Source of the DNA: Alopecurus myosuroides
Taxonomy: Eukaryota; Streptophyta; Magnoliopsida; Poales; Poaceae
Direction of reading: 5' to 3'
NCBI GenBank assembly: GCA_028641055.1
Contig: CM054062.1
Span: 21,137,639 to 21,201,638 of the forward strand
Length of the DNA: 64,000 nucleotides
Shown: piece by piece, positions 44,701 through 56,005 of the stretch
Numbering within the stretch: the stretch's first letter is position 1
How the letters are laid out: each line of letters begins with the position of its first letter
Program-made: the position numbers and the translations under genes
The notes under the pieces: model-generated
What the model was told of the DNA's origin: nothing
The model's input: the letters and a program-made list of their open reading frames with translations, nothing else
Databases searched by the model: none

Positions 44701-45298
44701 TTCAGCGTGCCCCGAGGGAAAAATCGCATTGGAGGTAGCCTTTGGGGAGTCAAAGGATAACTATCGAGTTGAGTGGCTTACCTTTGAGGTAGTCAAATTG
44801 CGCAGCCCTTATCACCCGTTATTTGGAAGGCCGGCTTACGCCACATTCATGGCTAGGCCGTGTTACGTGTATCTACAGCTAAAAATCCCGGGTCCCAAGA
44901 AGACCATTACCATACATGGAAATCGAGACATAGCAGCTGAATGCGCTGAAGGAGACGCAGCAATGGCCGAGCAGGCCTGTAGAAAAGAAGAACTCAAGCA
45001 CTACCGATCTCAAGCAGACCCGGAGGACAGAACCACATCAAAAAGGCCGAGTACTGAAGGCGAAAGAGCAAAATCCAAGGTAGCACAAGATGCTAAAATG
45101 GTGGCTTTTATCGAGGATGACTCCCCCAAGCAATCCGCCATAAAAGAAGAAGCTGCACGGCCGCTCACAACCAGCCACGTCATGGAAACACCTCACCCGG
45201 GTTGTCTAGTAAACCCGGTACTCGTCATGAAAAAGTCCAACATGCGGAGAATGTGCATCGGTCACGCCAGTTCGGGACCGGTGCCCATGAAGAACTAA
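41759..45298 (+). CDS. gag-protease polyprotein of element G, with pol remnant
   Basis: Start chosen at MENLVVGEIYIDHKGEKTG, the first in-frame Met beyond the primer-binding site and the one shared with F. The frame gives about 1179 residues. The first 330 residues are variable and acidic, with a coiled segment (RRALEQQRRQVEAERQGMAT). A Pro/Gln-rich linker follows, then Retrotrans_gag (about residues 520-650: MYLMMSEGAAKLWFTNLPEG, FHGTCRKLFTIDDLERCV), a Gly/Asn-rich region with a Cys/His stretch (CPKHGRNGRPANHSLEQC), and a retropepsin-type protease (VLMDGGSSINILYWETF). The end is a stump of reverse transcriptase (NPVLVMKKSNMRRMCI) followed by 12 unrelated residues. Relative to F, an in-frame 198-bp block is missing near 45150, between short repeats that F keeps (GCTATAGG at 53612 and 53810). 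Proteins for particle formation could still be made. Confidence 0.85.
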   Translation: MENLVVGEIYIDHKGEKTGDDSGWGPESDHLESGSVVTIGRISVFIGMVCTSSSIPDNIGSDSVPGEATSIRSDDEESIGTTHPAEEPIAKWEQPEEPAWTPRDRVEREDDTGSILDLLENRYEEDNGEEEQHEFTPSIVRRVAVYAAPAANLNQGNATAAAVGAAQALAQQQGAANGDPVLARVDGESASVTSRAADEELHANTFGFLGNRTPGAGPSNPRQPALFDNNLILDPTVLATVITPENAAERVRDLDVARRALEQQRRQVEAERQGMATRQRELDALETRLREETSRVHQRHQTRLPATGGVINPANLFVTPQDQPIPVVNQGTAPQPATAGTHPANERAGLPLPQTRVTTGNDLPPPPPSRFRTPAGHYNNPMDNVYAATLALNQIPVGESPHAEKTRQAIDLLHTAVAQQANYPDHRSGMHGTPYVSQQQGNIQTSSARRREEQQQMPPPPRVQAASAAQAVVDSSRARRAAAGSAAHGLPAAPRPAAPPAVSHVSRARPASTVLAGPKCLSDNIRAEPYPEKFKEPGKVVNYEPTMDPETWLSSYEMAMSIRNASENLQAKFMYLMMSEGAAKLWFTNLPEGSIKSWEELKTAFVKHFHGTCRKLFTIDDLERCVQKKGESARSWVRRVMEILHSSTDIQPKDALQAMAKTCKYIPLVQKLTRMKSSRNASEVTMGELMDACNKHAATDTTEEEVDDKKVKANTSNNGRTGNGSTPGNNGNSQNKRPFEGGSEFVANTEAGSSRPRAEGNFNGGNHNGGNYQGPSRPGNNWDIFRMACPKHGRNGRPANHSLEQCADLERWKNEEVNRAMRSAGRGGGPGPGGNPGNGPPPAGNPAAGNQGNNQGGAGGFQANPKQLGQYHVHTTGGSNKDKKMLKQAVNSVSSAVPRYLRWSEQEVTWSRRDHPERVEHPGVLALVVAPQVNGYELKKVLMDGGSSINILYWETFLRMGLKESQLQKSSTVFHGIVPGHSACPEGKIALEVAFGESKDNYRVEWLTFEVVKLRSPYHPLFGRPAYATFMARPCYVYLQLKIPGPKKTITIHGNRDIAAECAEGDAAMAEQACRKEELKHYRSQADPEDRTTSKRPSTEGERAKSKVAQDAKMVAFIEDDSPKQSAIKEEAARPLTTSHVMETPHPGCLVNPVLVMKKSNMRRMCIGHASSGPVPMKN

Positions 45299-46352
45299 AC
45301 AATGTAACGGGCAGCAGGTTTCAGACGCGCTCTTTTTCTACCCAGGGTACCTAAGGGGACTGGAAGGTTTTTAATGAGGCGGCCTGCTGATCCAAACTTT
45401 CTCGCATCAATAAAGAGATGGTTATCAAGTCCTATTTCGTTACAGCCTGATTACAAGTAAGTAGTATCCATGTGACATCAATATTTCAGTATCATTAAAG
45501 AACGTTGAGTATATATAGGTCTCGGGGGCTGCTTGCTCAAGTAGCCCAGCCACAAACCCAAAAGACCCGGCCTTGATGCCTATAAGTTATAAGGGCCGAT
45601 TATTCGCAAACGAGTACGGCTGCAATCTTATAACTGGACAAAGGAGCCAAAATTTCTTGACTTTTCTTACTTAAGCTCGATGTGACTCGCACTAAAGTGG
45701 CATGATTCGTTCGCTTACGATTACAATCAGCCATGAAGCCCAATGGGACTTGCCTGACCCTGTTTTCGTATAGATGTAACAACATGGTATCCACGCGAAA
45801 GCCGGCTTACAGTACAAGATAGTCAAAAGGGTCATCTAAACCAGAAGTTTATACAGAGTACAAGGCTAATAACCGGAAACTCAACAACTATCAAGCATAA
45901 CTTCAGTACCTACACGGAATGGCTTTAGGTTGGCGACTCGGTAAAAAACAATTTGTTCTCTGAGAAAGGCCACACCCCCATGACTCGGACTTTGGGTCAT
46001 GGGGACTGGGGACTTCGAAACAGAAACAAACTACTTGGCTATCGAAGTTCGAAAGACCTTACCATCCGAGTCTTGGGGACTTAAAGAAAAGTCCACTTAT
46101 CAAAGCCCCTGGTACTCGGAAAACCGAGTCTTACGAAGGGAGCCAAAAAGAGAGCCGGGTATCGAGAACAAGTTCAAAGAATAGGCAAGTAACACGGTTA
46201 TCAAAAGGCCAGGAAAGCCGCAAAGCATATCACGGACTAAAAGTACGTTACAAGTTACGACATCAGTATCAGGGGTGCACAGGCGCACCATCAAAAGCAT
46301 AATGGTTTGAATACAAAGCATCACGTGACCAAGGTATTATGATGGTACTGCC
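45299..46352. other. Spacer between the gag-protease frame and the antisense gene of G
   Basis: No gene is present. The sequence is homologous to 59991-61055 of H on the opposite strand (GTACCTA-GGGGACTGGA, TTAATGAGGCGGCCTGCT, CGCGAAAGCCGGCTTAC). The homology resumes right after the pol deletion junction at about 45260-45300. Confidence 0.65.
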
Positions 46353-49300
46353 CTATTTGGCCTCCTGAGTACGGTCTTCCGGGTCTGGGTCCTGGGCTTG
46401 CTGCTTAGCTTTCCCGGCAGCCTTACCCGGACTCACCGCACCAGGGCGGACAGGTGGAGGGACAGCTGGTGTAGAGGCAGACGGCCCTGATCCTAACTCG
46501 GCCTCTCTCTTCGCAGTTGCCTCCCTCTTCCTGGCCGAGTTAGCAACCCACTTCTCCAAGATATCAAAGGGAGGGGGTGCTTCCTCCGTAACAATTTTGC
46601 CATCAGCGTCGTATGCACTCATAATCGTGTTTAGATCCAAACTATCGGCCAAAGCGGTAGCCGAGGGACGCACTGCGGATTGTATGGCCTTGAAATCCTT
46701 GGGTGTAAATTTGGAACCGTCCGCCTTGAATTCGGGAAACCCGGATATTACCTTTGCCAGGTCAAGCTTCGGAAAGAAAGCCTTGGCCAGGGTAAAGGCC
46801 CGGGTCATACCAATCCGGCATGACGAGCGTTTCCAGATGTCAATCCAGCCAGGCACAGTGGAGCAGGCTTGAATGAGATTTTCTTCACCCGGGTATACCT
46901 CCGTAGGCCACTTTACGGCATCCAGTATAAATTTTGTGCCGGCAAAGAAAGTCCGGAGCACGGTCTTTAGGGTTCTAGCCTTGACAATGGCATCCTCCTC
47001 TGGGGCCGCAAGGTTGGCACCTACAGTTGAAACAAAAAGAAAGAACGTATTAGTAATCCCGAGTATCATATGATAAAGCAAAGACATGAAGCCAATCGGC
47101 AGCAAAAACTTACTAAGCAAGATCTGATAAGTATCGGCGACTTGGTCCGATAGTTTCTTCAGTGCGGTCTGAGCGGCATTGCACTTCTTCTTGTATTTAG
47201 AAACATCCTTCTTCAAAGTTTTCATGTCATCCTCAAGGGTTTCCCTTCGCTTTACCTCGGCAAGAAGAAGTTGTTCAGTCTTAAGTAAAATTTCATCAGA
47301 CCGGGTTATCTGCGCCTGTAGGTAGCAAGGAACGCAAGTATCAGTTGGATATTATGGTAAGCTGAATATTGCGTAAAGTACCAAGCATAACTTTAGCAAG
47401 TCATGCTCGGAACTTGGGGACTAGGTATGCACTATGAGATATCAAGTGTCATTACCTGGTGCTCTGCAGCCATGCGCTCCAAGATCTTGCTCTCCGAAGT
47501 CTTCATAGTGAGGAGAGTGTTCATCAACTGATCAAAAGTGTCCTTACCCGTATCAGAGGACCCGGGGCCTTGGAAATCCCGAGAAGGAGCTTTCTTCCTA
47601 GTGGGAGGCGGCACTCGGGTCATTTGTATGTCGGAATCCGATGCTCCTTCTTCTGCACCCAAGGTTGTGGCTCTGTTCTTCTTGCTTGCATGGGAGGCAA
47701 TCGGATACTCGGCTTCTTGTATGTCCGGGTTTATCGGCGGCGCTTGCCCTTCGTCACTAGACGCGGCTGTAGTCTTGTCAGCCGGGCTTCCCTTACCCGG
47801 GCCCTCGGTTTCCATATCCTCTTGGTCGCTGGTAACGACCGTGGCTCTATAGATGTTATGAGTGAGCAGCTAGTGTATAATCAGGAAAGGGTGATGAAGT
47901 GTAGTAGAGCATCAGGAAAGGGATTTTACCCGGTATTCACCGCGAAGTCCGCAGGAAATCCATCGCTGGACCCGGGAGAGGCTGGAAGGTATCAAGGTAA
48001 GATTTCATAAAGGAATGGCTCAAGGAGAATGTTTCGTTCAAGAAAGTATAGGGTAAATACCAGCCCGCCAAGTCGGAGTCGATGAAATGCCCGGGTTAAG
48101 AGCACCATCACCCGGGTGATTCCGGGTAGACCTGCGCTTGGTCATGGGCGACTCCTTCAAGCATGGCCAGGGGAACAACGTCAAGGTAGCTCATATATAT
48201 CATTAAAGGAATACGAATTGAATGCGAGGAGGTGATATGAAACCTTGGAGGTGGCCTCTTGAGTCTTTCTCTTTGATCCGACTTTGACTGTCGGCTCCAG
48301 TTCCTCCTCGTCGCTGGCGGATTCTACTTTGCCGTCGGAGTTTTCTTCTTCGTCATCTTCTTGTTCTGGATATCATCAAAGTTATAGTTGGAAAATGAAG
48401 GGGTTATGATGAGCTTAAGGGAACCAAGTAAAATCCGGAGAGCACCTTCGTCCGAATTAACGGTTTCTTCTTGCTCCTCTGGACTTTCGGAACTAGGAGA
48501 AGTGTTGGTCTTCCAAAAATCATCATCAGCCTGAAAAGTGTCAGTATACGGGTCATCAGCTGTATCGAGTGGAAAGAGCAAAGGTAAAGACGTCAAAATT
48601 AGGTTTTCACCTTGGGGGCTGGATTCTCGAGTGTAAAGGGCTCTAATCCGGATATGTTCCGGATTACCTCAAGCTTTTCCGTCAGAAAACCCTTGATAGT
48701 CTTATGAGTGTCACCAGCCGCGAAGATGTTGTCGGAGTACCGGAGTGGGTCTGTAGACTGCCCCGAATACTCGCACATCAACTTTGTGCGGATGGAATTG
48801 GGTTGGATCCGGAAGTCGACCCAAGTCTTCACCAGGTTGAGCCCGATGAGACCTTGGGCCGTGAGAGTGGTGATTTTGGCTAGCAGAGGTTGAATGGCCT
48901 CCCTGTCCGAGTCAGGGGAGAAGGCACTAAATTTTTCGGAGATGTCAAGAAGGCCCTCCGAGTAACCCGGCAGTTTCTTTTGGCCGGGTGGGGAGGTGTC
49001 TTGGCAGTAAAAGTATGAGAGCTGCCAGTGCTTGACATGGGAGTTAAGAGTGAGGGGTGGCATCAGAGAATTCTTGCGGCGCTGGATAGAAACCCCGCCG
49101 CAAGCGAGAAGCGCCCCGTCACCGCTTTCGCGGCACGGTTTGCATTGAAAAAGCTCAACGAAAAGAGCTAGACTTGGCGGAGTGCACAAGTATGACTCGG
49201 AAAGGACGATGAAATGGGATATGTTTAATATAGAATTAGGCCCGATGTCAAAAACGCGAAGGCCGTAATGGCTTAGAACATCACGGAAAAAAGGGTGACC

Positions 49301-49540
49301 CGGCGGACGGAAGCCCCGGGTCACATGTTCCACGAAACAGATTACCTCGTCTTTCGTCGGGGTAGGCCGGGTCTCTTTGCCCGGCACCCTCCACTGGATA
49401 TCCTCTTGAGGAGGAAGAACTCCCAACTCGACCAACTCCTCTAACTTGGCCTTGGTGACCGTAGACCGCGCCCAGTTGGCGGATATAGAGTTGGTGGCCT
49501 TGGCTTTAGTCGGAGTTTTTCCCTGCTTCTTGGGAGCCAT
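46353..49540 (-). CDS. Antisense gene of element G (Transposase_28-like), open
   Basis: A multi-exon gene on the strand opposite to gag. The start is at 49540 (MAPKKQGKTPTKAKATNSIS) and exon 1 runs to 48611. It shows the plant 'putative gypsy type transposon' signature: EVICFVEHVTRGFRPPGHPF, LNISHFIVLSESYLC, FVELFQCKPC and GALLACGGVSIQRR. Further exons, joined at GT-AG sites, include ADDPYTDTFQADDDF (about 48450-48563), an exon at about 47458-47815 (ESKILERMAAEHQ end) and a Lys-rich coiled coil at about 47110-47315 (LKKDVSKYKKKCNAAQTALK). The last exon (to 46353) has TFFAGTKFILDAVKW, WIDIWKRSSCRIGMTR and SGFPEFKADGSKFTPKDF, ending DPEDRTQEAK. No stop or shift is apparent in the exons read. 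Molecular function is unknown. Confidence 0.72.
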
Positions 49541-50334
49541 GTGGGTGACCTGCAAAGCACAAGGTAAGAGGATAAAAGGAATAAGACACGGAAGCTGTGA
49601 GCCGGCCAAGTATCGGCAAGGTAATATTGAGGCATGAAAATTGGATATTATCCGGGTGTCAGTGTGCAGAGTGGAGTTCGAACTGTCCGGGTATCAAGTA
49701 TTATAGCGAAAATTATGGGGGTCTAAGCATTGAAGGAGCTTTTGAGGACGATGGATGGCTGCACGGGTACTTAGCGCGAATAAAAGGAACTGGAAAGGGG
49801 AGGACTAGCCGGGTGATTGAGGCAAAGGCGGAAATTTTGAGTGGTTCGGGCCCAGATTGGGAATTCTATCTTCAGATTTGTGGCGAAATTAATAATTGCA
49901 GGTAGTAGGAGAGTGGATTGGAGTCCATAACTTATCTATTGGGGGAGCTAGAAAGAATACTAGCAACCTAATTCGGCATGGCCGAGAAATCATTGGCGGG
50001 TCGATTTGGATCTAATCTGAGGTGAAATCAAAAATTGCAAGGGCAAATTAATGGGTGCAAGAGGCTTACCGGAGGAGATCTGAGTGAAGCCTTGCGGAGG
50101 CAGATGGCGCAAGCCTGGTGTCCTTTCGCGGTTCCTGACGGGCCGGATGGAGATTTGCCGGTGGATCTTGGCGGCGGCGCGGGGTGAGCTGTGGCGGAGC
50201 GCAGCCTCCGGCCAATGGGCTCCGGTGATGCGCGCGGGATTTCCGTGGTGGCGCTCAGTGAGGATGAGCGCGGAGGAAGAAAGGAAGCAGAGTGGGGGGA
50301 AATGAGCCGTTAGGGTTCGGGTTACCCCCAAGGA

Positions 50335-50350
50335 GCCTATTTATAGCGCG
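50335..50350 (-). promoter_or_regulatory. TATA box of the antisense gene in G
   Basis: On the minus strand CGCTATAAATAGGCTCC lies about 800 bases before the start codon at 49540. A 5' untranslated exon and intron probably intervene, as in H. It sits about 375 bases from the 3' LTR, so the two promoters face each other. Confidence 0.6.
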
Positions 50351-50720
50351 AGTGGATAAGCCCGGTTCAGCGAGCGGAAGCCGGGAGTTGCGGAAGTAAA
50401 CGGCTATTTATTTGAGTTTTGGCGAGATGCGCTTTAAATGTTGAGCAGGGGATCTGAACGAAAAGGAGAAAGAGATCCATCCCGTGATATCAGGTCAATT
50501 ATCAAGTATAGAATCTTGACATTTTGGGGTTTCACCTGGAAAAGTAAGTTAGGTAGTTGGGGAAGAGCCGGGTTACTATATGGCCACCATGGAGTAAGGC
50601 CTAGCTATCTATTGAGGCACCTTAACCCGGCCTCCACATACTCGTGTGTGTGATATCCTTGCAGGGAATAGCGAGCGCTTCAAGGAAGGATCCGTGAAGC
50701 CCAGCTATTCTGGGGACTAC

Positions 50721-51199
50721 TGATGGGGGGATAATAACCCGGTAGACCAAACTCCAAGGAGTAACCCGGCCCGAAGGACGCTGCGCAGGATCCGGTCGAG
50801 GGTGAAGAAACTTTTGGAAGGCCCAAGCTTGTAGGCCCAGTAATCCGGATTGTGGGTTACGGTAAAGGGAAGTTAGGGTTTGTGCGCCATGTCCGGGTAG
50901 GATCCATGGTATGCCTTGGAGGGTAAGTCAGGGGGGTACGGGTGCTTTATAAACCGACCCCTAGGAGTAGTTGAGGGAGATCTAAGAACCCTAGCAATAT
51001 CGCCTGATATCGAGCATCTAGTGTAATCCCATAGTTGAGTTATTATATCAAGATCGGAGACTCGGCGACTTTGATTGCCGGCTACCAGATCGAGTTGCAT
51101 CATGTTTTCCTCTGAGCTAAACCCTCTCCCAAACGCCTGTGTCATCTTGCTCCAAGATCAGTTACCCCCGGTAACGTCTGCCGTGATTATCCCACGACA
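50721..51199 (+). repeat. 3' LTR of element G
   Basis: Same length as the 5' LTR. Differences by eye fall at the AGGATCC-proximal GCC(G/A)TGTCC(C/G)GG block (two), AG(A/C)AATAT (one), ATCG(T/A)GTTG (one) and the AAACG(A/C)CTGTGTC(G/A)TCTTGC(C/T)CC block (three). Confidence 0.93.
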
Positions 51200-54100
51200 A
51201 GGGTGCGTCAAAGGCAACAAACCAGATTACCGGCAACGGGTGGAGTTATAAACCCGACCACACTATTTATCACACCTCAGGATCAACCGATTCCAGCAGC
51301 AAACCAAGGAACTGTACATCAACCTGCCACTGGAGGAGCACAGCCGGCAAACATACAAGCCGGTTTACCCACATTGCAGACTGGAGTCACTGCCGGCAAT
51401 ACATTGCCACCACCACCATCATCACGATTTCGCACACCAGCAGGTCACTACAACAACCCCATGGATAATGTGTACACAGCAACCCTCGCATTGAATCAAA
51501 TCCCCATGAGAGAGTCACCCCACGCAGAGGAGACCCGGCGGGCGATAGATCTATTGCGCACTGCGGTAGCGCAACAAGTTAATTATCCGGATCACAGAAG
51601 TGGAATGCATGGGACACCATATATCAGCCAGCAACGAGGCAATACCGGCAATATCCAGACAAGTTCAGCGCGGCGGAGGGAAGAGCAGCAGCAAATGCCG
51701 CTTCCTCCCCGCGTTCAGGCAGTACCAGCAGCATCAGCAGCACAAGCTATCATGGATAGTTCCAGAGCCAGGAGAGCCGCGGCCGGGTCTGCGGTGCATG
51801 GACCACCAGTAGTATCGCGCCCCGCCGCGCCCCCCGCAGCGTCACATGTTTCCCGAGTGAGGCCAGTTCAGACTAATCTCGCTGGGCCTAAGTGCCTGTC
51901 GGCTGACATCAGGGCTGAGCCTTACCCGGATAAATTCAAGGAACCGGGTAAAGTTGTGAATTATGAGCCGACTATGGATCCAGAAACATGGTTGAGCAGT
52001 TACGAGATGGCTATGTCGATTCGCAATGCATCCAAAAATCTTCAAGCCAAGTTCATGTACTTGATGATGTCAGAAGGAGCAGCAAAGTTATGGTTCAATA
52101 ATTTACCGGAGGGATCTATTAAGTCATAGGAGGAGTTGAAAACTGCGTTTATCAAGCACTTTCATGGGACGTGCAGAAAGCTATTTACTATTGATGACCT
52201 AGAGCGATGTGTCCAAAAGAAGGGAGAATCGGCGCGCAGCTGGGTGCGCCGGGTTATGGAGATACTTCACTCATCTACGGATATTCAGCCCAAAGATGCG
52301 CTACAAGCTATGGCAAAGACGTGCAAGTACATACCTTTAGTGCAAAAGTTAACTCGCATGAAATCTAGTGGAAATGATTCAGAGGTTACGATGGGAGAGA
52401 TAATGGATGCATGCAACAAACACGCTGCAACGGATACTACAGAAGAGGATGTCGATGACAAGAAAGCAAAAGAAAATACAAATAATAGTGGAAGAACCGG
52501 CAATGGATCAACGCCGGGTAATAATGGAGGTAACAATGGAGGAAATTATCAAGGGCCACCGAGGCCGGGTAACAATTGGGATATCTTCAGAATGGCGTGT
52601 CCAAAGCACAGCAGAAACGGTAGGCCCGCTAACCACTCATTGGAGCAGTGCGCGGACCTACAGAGATGGAAGAATGAGGACATAAACAAGGCTATGCGAG
52701 GTGTAGGTCGGGGAGGAGGACCGGGTCCGGGTGGAAACCCGGGCAACGGCCCACCCCCAGCCGGTAACCCGGCAGGCGGAAATCCGGGTAACAACCAAGG
52801 GGGAGCTGGAGGTTTCCAAGCTAACCCCAAGCAATTGGGACAATATCACGTGCATACCACAGGAATTTCCAACAAGGATAAAAAGATACTGAAACAGGCG
52901 GTAAACTCGGTTTCTTCAGCTGTTCCAAGATACCTGAAATGGTCAGAGCAGGACGTAACGTGGAGTAGAAGAGATCACCCGTAAAGGATAGAACACCCGG
53001 GAGTCTTAGCATTGGTGGTGGCACCACAAGTTAATGGTTATGAGCTGAAAAAGGTCCTAATGGACGGTGGAAGTAGCATCAATATCTTGTATTGGGAAAC
53101 CTTTCTACGCATGGGCCTCAAGGAGTCTCAGCTACAGAAAAGTTGAACAGTTTTTCATGGGATTGTGCCGGGTCACTCAGCGTGCCCCGAGGGAAAGATC
53201 AAATTGGAGGTAGCTTTTGGAGAATCGAAGGATAATTACCGAGTCGAGTGGCTTACTTTCGAAGTGGTTAAGTTGCGCAGTCCTTATCACGCGCTATTCG
53301 GAAGGCCGGCTTATGCTAAGTTCATGGCCAGGCCGTGTTATGTGTATCTACAACTAAAAATCCCGGGGCCCAAGCAGACCATCACCATACATGGGAGCCG
53401 GGATATAGCAGCTGAGTGCGACGAAGGAGATGCAGCCATGGCTGAACAAGCTTGCAGAAAAGAGGAACTCAAGTATTACCGGTCTCAAGTAGACCCGGAT
53501 GACAGAACAGCGTTAAAAAGACCGAATACTGAAGATGAGAGAGCAAAGTTCAAGGCATCACAGGACACCAAGATGGTAGCTTTTGTCGAGGGTGATCCCT
53601 CCAAGCAATTTGCTATAGGATCCAACTTGGACAGCGAGCAGGAGAAAGCACTTGTGGAGTTCATTCGTTCAAATCAGGATGTGTTCGCCTGGACGCCTAG
53701 CGATATGCCGGGTATCCCCACAGAGTTGGCAGAGCACAGTTTGCACGTCGATCCCAAGTCCAGACCTGTGAAGCAGGGCTTGAGAAAGATGAATGAGGAA
53801 AGAAGGAAAGCTATAGGGGAAGAAATCGCTCGGCTGCTGACAGCCGGCTTTATCATGGAAGTGTTTCACCCGGACTGGTTAGCAAATCCGGTTCTCGTGA
53901 TGAAAAAGACCAATGAGTGGAGGATGTGCATTGATTACACGAGTCTCAACAAGCATTGCCCAAAGGATCCGTTTGCACTACCAAGGATAGATCAGATCAT
54001 AGACGCAGTAGCTGGAAGCGACCTGTTATGTTTCCTGGATGCATATTCCGGGTATCATCAAATCAAGCTCAAGAAGGAGGATTGGGAGAAAACATCATTC

Positions 54101-55139
54101 ATAACCCCTTTTGGGGCCTTTTGTTACAAGACCATGACTTTTGGATTGAAGAACGCTGGCGCAACCTATCAACGGTGTATTCAGAAGTGCTTCAAGGACC
54201 AAATTGGACGCAACGTACATGCTTATGTAGACGATGTGGTGATCAAGACCAGAAAGGCGGAGACATTTATTGATGATCTAAAGGAAACGTTCAAGAACTT
54301 GAGAAGGTATCAGATGAAACTCAACCCGACAAAGTGTGTTTTTGGAGTCCCAGCCGGGAAATTACTCGGCTTTATCGTTTCTGAGAGAGGAATTGAGGCA
54401 AACCCGGACAAAATCAAAGCTATCCAGAGTCTGAAAAAGCCAGAAAATTTGAAACATGTTCAGAAGCTCACAGGGTGCGTAGCAGCGCTCAGCCGGTTTA
54501 TATCCAGACTCGGAGAAAAGGCAATACCCTTGTACCGGCTCTTGAAAAAATCTGATAAATTCGTATGGGATCAAGAGGCGGACGAGGCGTTCGAGGCACT
54601 AAAGAAGCAGTTATCTGAGGCACCAGTTCTAGCAGCCCCGGGCCCTAAAGGGCCCATGCTATTGTACGTTGTAGCCGGGCCCCGGGCGGTTAGTGCAGTG
54701 GTTGTTGTCGAGCGAAAAGAGGATGGAAAAGAATACCCGGTCCAGAGGCCGGTTTATTACGTCAGTGAGGTGTTATCATAGGCAAAACAGCGCTATCCAC
54801 ATTGGCAAAAGCTGGTTTTCGGGGTCTTCATGGCCAGCCGGAAATTGAAGCCATATTTTCAGGAACACCCCATAACAGTGGTTAGTTCTATACCAATGTC
54901 GGATATCATCAGAAACTCGGATGCAACAGGTAGAATAGCCAAGTGGGCGATCGAGATGGGGGATTATCACATCAACTACGAGCCAAGGTCAGCAATCAAA
55001 TCTCAAGCTCTAGTCGATTTTATTAACGATTGGACACACACAGGCATGCCCACCATGGCTCCAAACTCCGAGTCTTGGATCATGCACTTTGATGGCTCCA
55101 AGCAATACGAGGGGTCAGGAGCTGGAGTGGTGCTAACAT

Positions 55140-55616
55140 TGTCGTGGGATAATCACGGCAGATGTTACCGGGGGTAACTGATCTTGGGGCAAGACGACAC
55201 AGGTATTTGGGAGAGGGTTTAGCTCAGAGGAAAACATGGTGCAATTCGATCTGGTAGCCGGCAATCAAAGTCGCCGAGTCTCCGATCTCGATATAATAAC
55301 TCAATTCTGGGATTACACTTGATGCTCGATATCACACGATGTTGCTAGGGTTCTTAGATCTCTCCAAACTAGACGTAGGGGTCGGTTTATAAAGCACCGT
55401 ACCCTCCTGACTTGCCCTCCAAGGCGCACCCGGAATCATACCCGGACACTGCTTACAAACCCTAGCTTTCCTTACCGCAACCCACAATCCGGGTTACAAG
55501 GCTTACAAACTTTGGGCCTTCCAGAAGTCTCATTATCCTTAGCCGGATCCTGCGCCGTGTCCCTTGGGCCGGGTTACACCTTGGAGTTGGCCTACCGGGT
55601 TATTATCCCTCCATCA
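55140..55616 (-). repeat. 3' LTR of element H
   Basis: A 477-bp LTR in reverse orientation: its minus-strand start TGATGGAGGGATAATAACCC is at 55616 and its end TTATCCCACGACA at 55140. The minus-strand sequence before it, TTCTGGGGACTAC (55617-55629), matches the polypurine-like end of G. Confidence 0.88.
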
Positions 55617-55989
55617 GTAGTCCCCAGAATAGCTTGGGCTTCATGGATCCTACTTGAAGCGCTTGCTATTCCCTGCAAAGATATCAAACATACGGGCATA
55701 TAGAGGCCGGGTTAAGATGTTTTGATGTTCAGCCAGGCCTCACTCCATGGTAGCCATACAATAACCCGGGTTTTTCCTCCAAACACTTTGACTCAAATTT
55801 CCAGGTCCAAATCATAATAAAAATCCCAGGATCCCATGCTCGATAATCAATCCTGATATCCCGGAGTTAATCTCCTTCTTTCTTTTTATCCAGATGCCTG
55901 CTCAATATTTGACGCATATTTCGCAAAATCCACGTGAACAACCGTCACCCCATGATTTCCGGCTTCTGGCCATCGGGATAAGCTCACCC

Positions 55990-56005
55990 TTACTCTATAA
56001 ATAAC
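55990..56005 (+). promoter_or_regulatory. TATA box of the antisense gene in H
   Basis: CTCTATAAATAACACTC, about 375 bases from the LTR, the same spacing as in G. A leader exon appears to end at about 56269 (CTCCAGTAAGCC), with its acceptor at 56782 (TTTGCAG), ten bases before the start codon. Confidence 0.6.

Larger units (their letters stand above)
41216..51199 (+). mobile_element. Element G: complete Tat-lineage retrotransposon lacking most of pol
   Basis: G has two 479-bp LTRs (41216-41694 and 50721-51199) and a perfect target duplication AGGGT (41211-41215 and 51200-51204). I count seven differences between the LTRs by eye, so the insertion is recent. The element contains a primer-binding site, one long gag-protease frame, a minus-strand antisense gene and the polypurine-like end TTCTGGGGACTAC. 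Against F and H it lacks nearly all of reverse transcriptase, both RNase H domains and integrase. It is therefore non-autonomous, yet its structure shows that it moved. Confidence 0.93.
40328..55139 (+). pseudogene. gag-pol of element F, split by G and truncated by H
   Basis: The pieces are 40328-41215 and 51205-55139, joined across element G at ETTRV then RQRQQ. The order is gag (start MENLVIGEIYTDPEGEK; core MYLMMSEGAAKLWFNNLPEG, HFHGTCRKLFTIDDLERCV), protease (LMDGGSSINILYWETF), reverse transcriptase (LLCFLDAYSGYHQIKLKKED, then NVHAYVDDVVIKTRK with the catalytic YVDD), RNase H (PMLLYVVAGPRAVSAVVVVE) and the start of a second RNase H (WIMHFDGSKQYEGSGAGVV). Element H interrupts here. Defects are a frameshift in the C run at 40589-40596, stops at 52127-52129, 52982-52984, about 53143 and 54779-54781, and a roughly 37-residue gag deletion relative to G. 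Confidence 0.85.
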
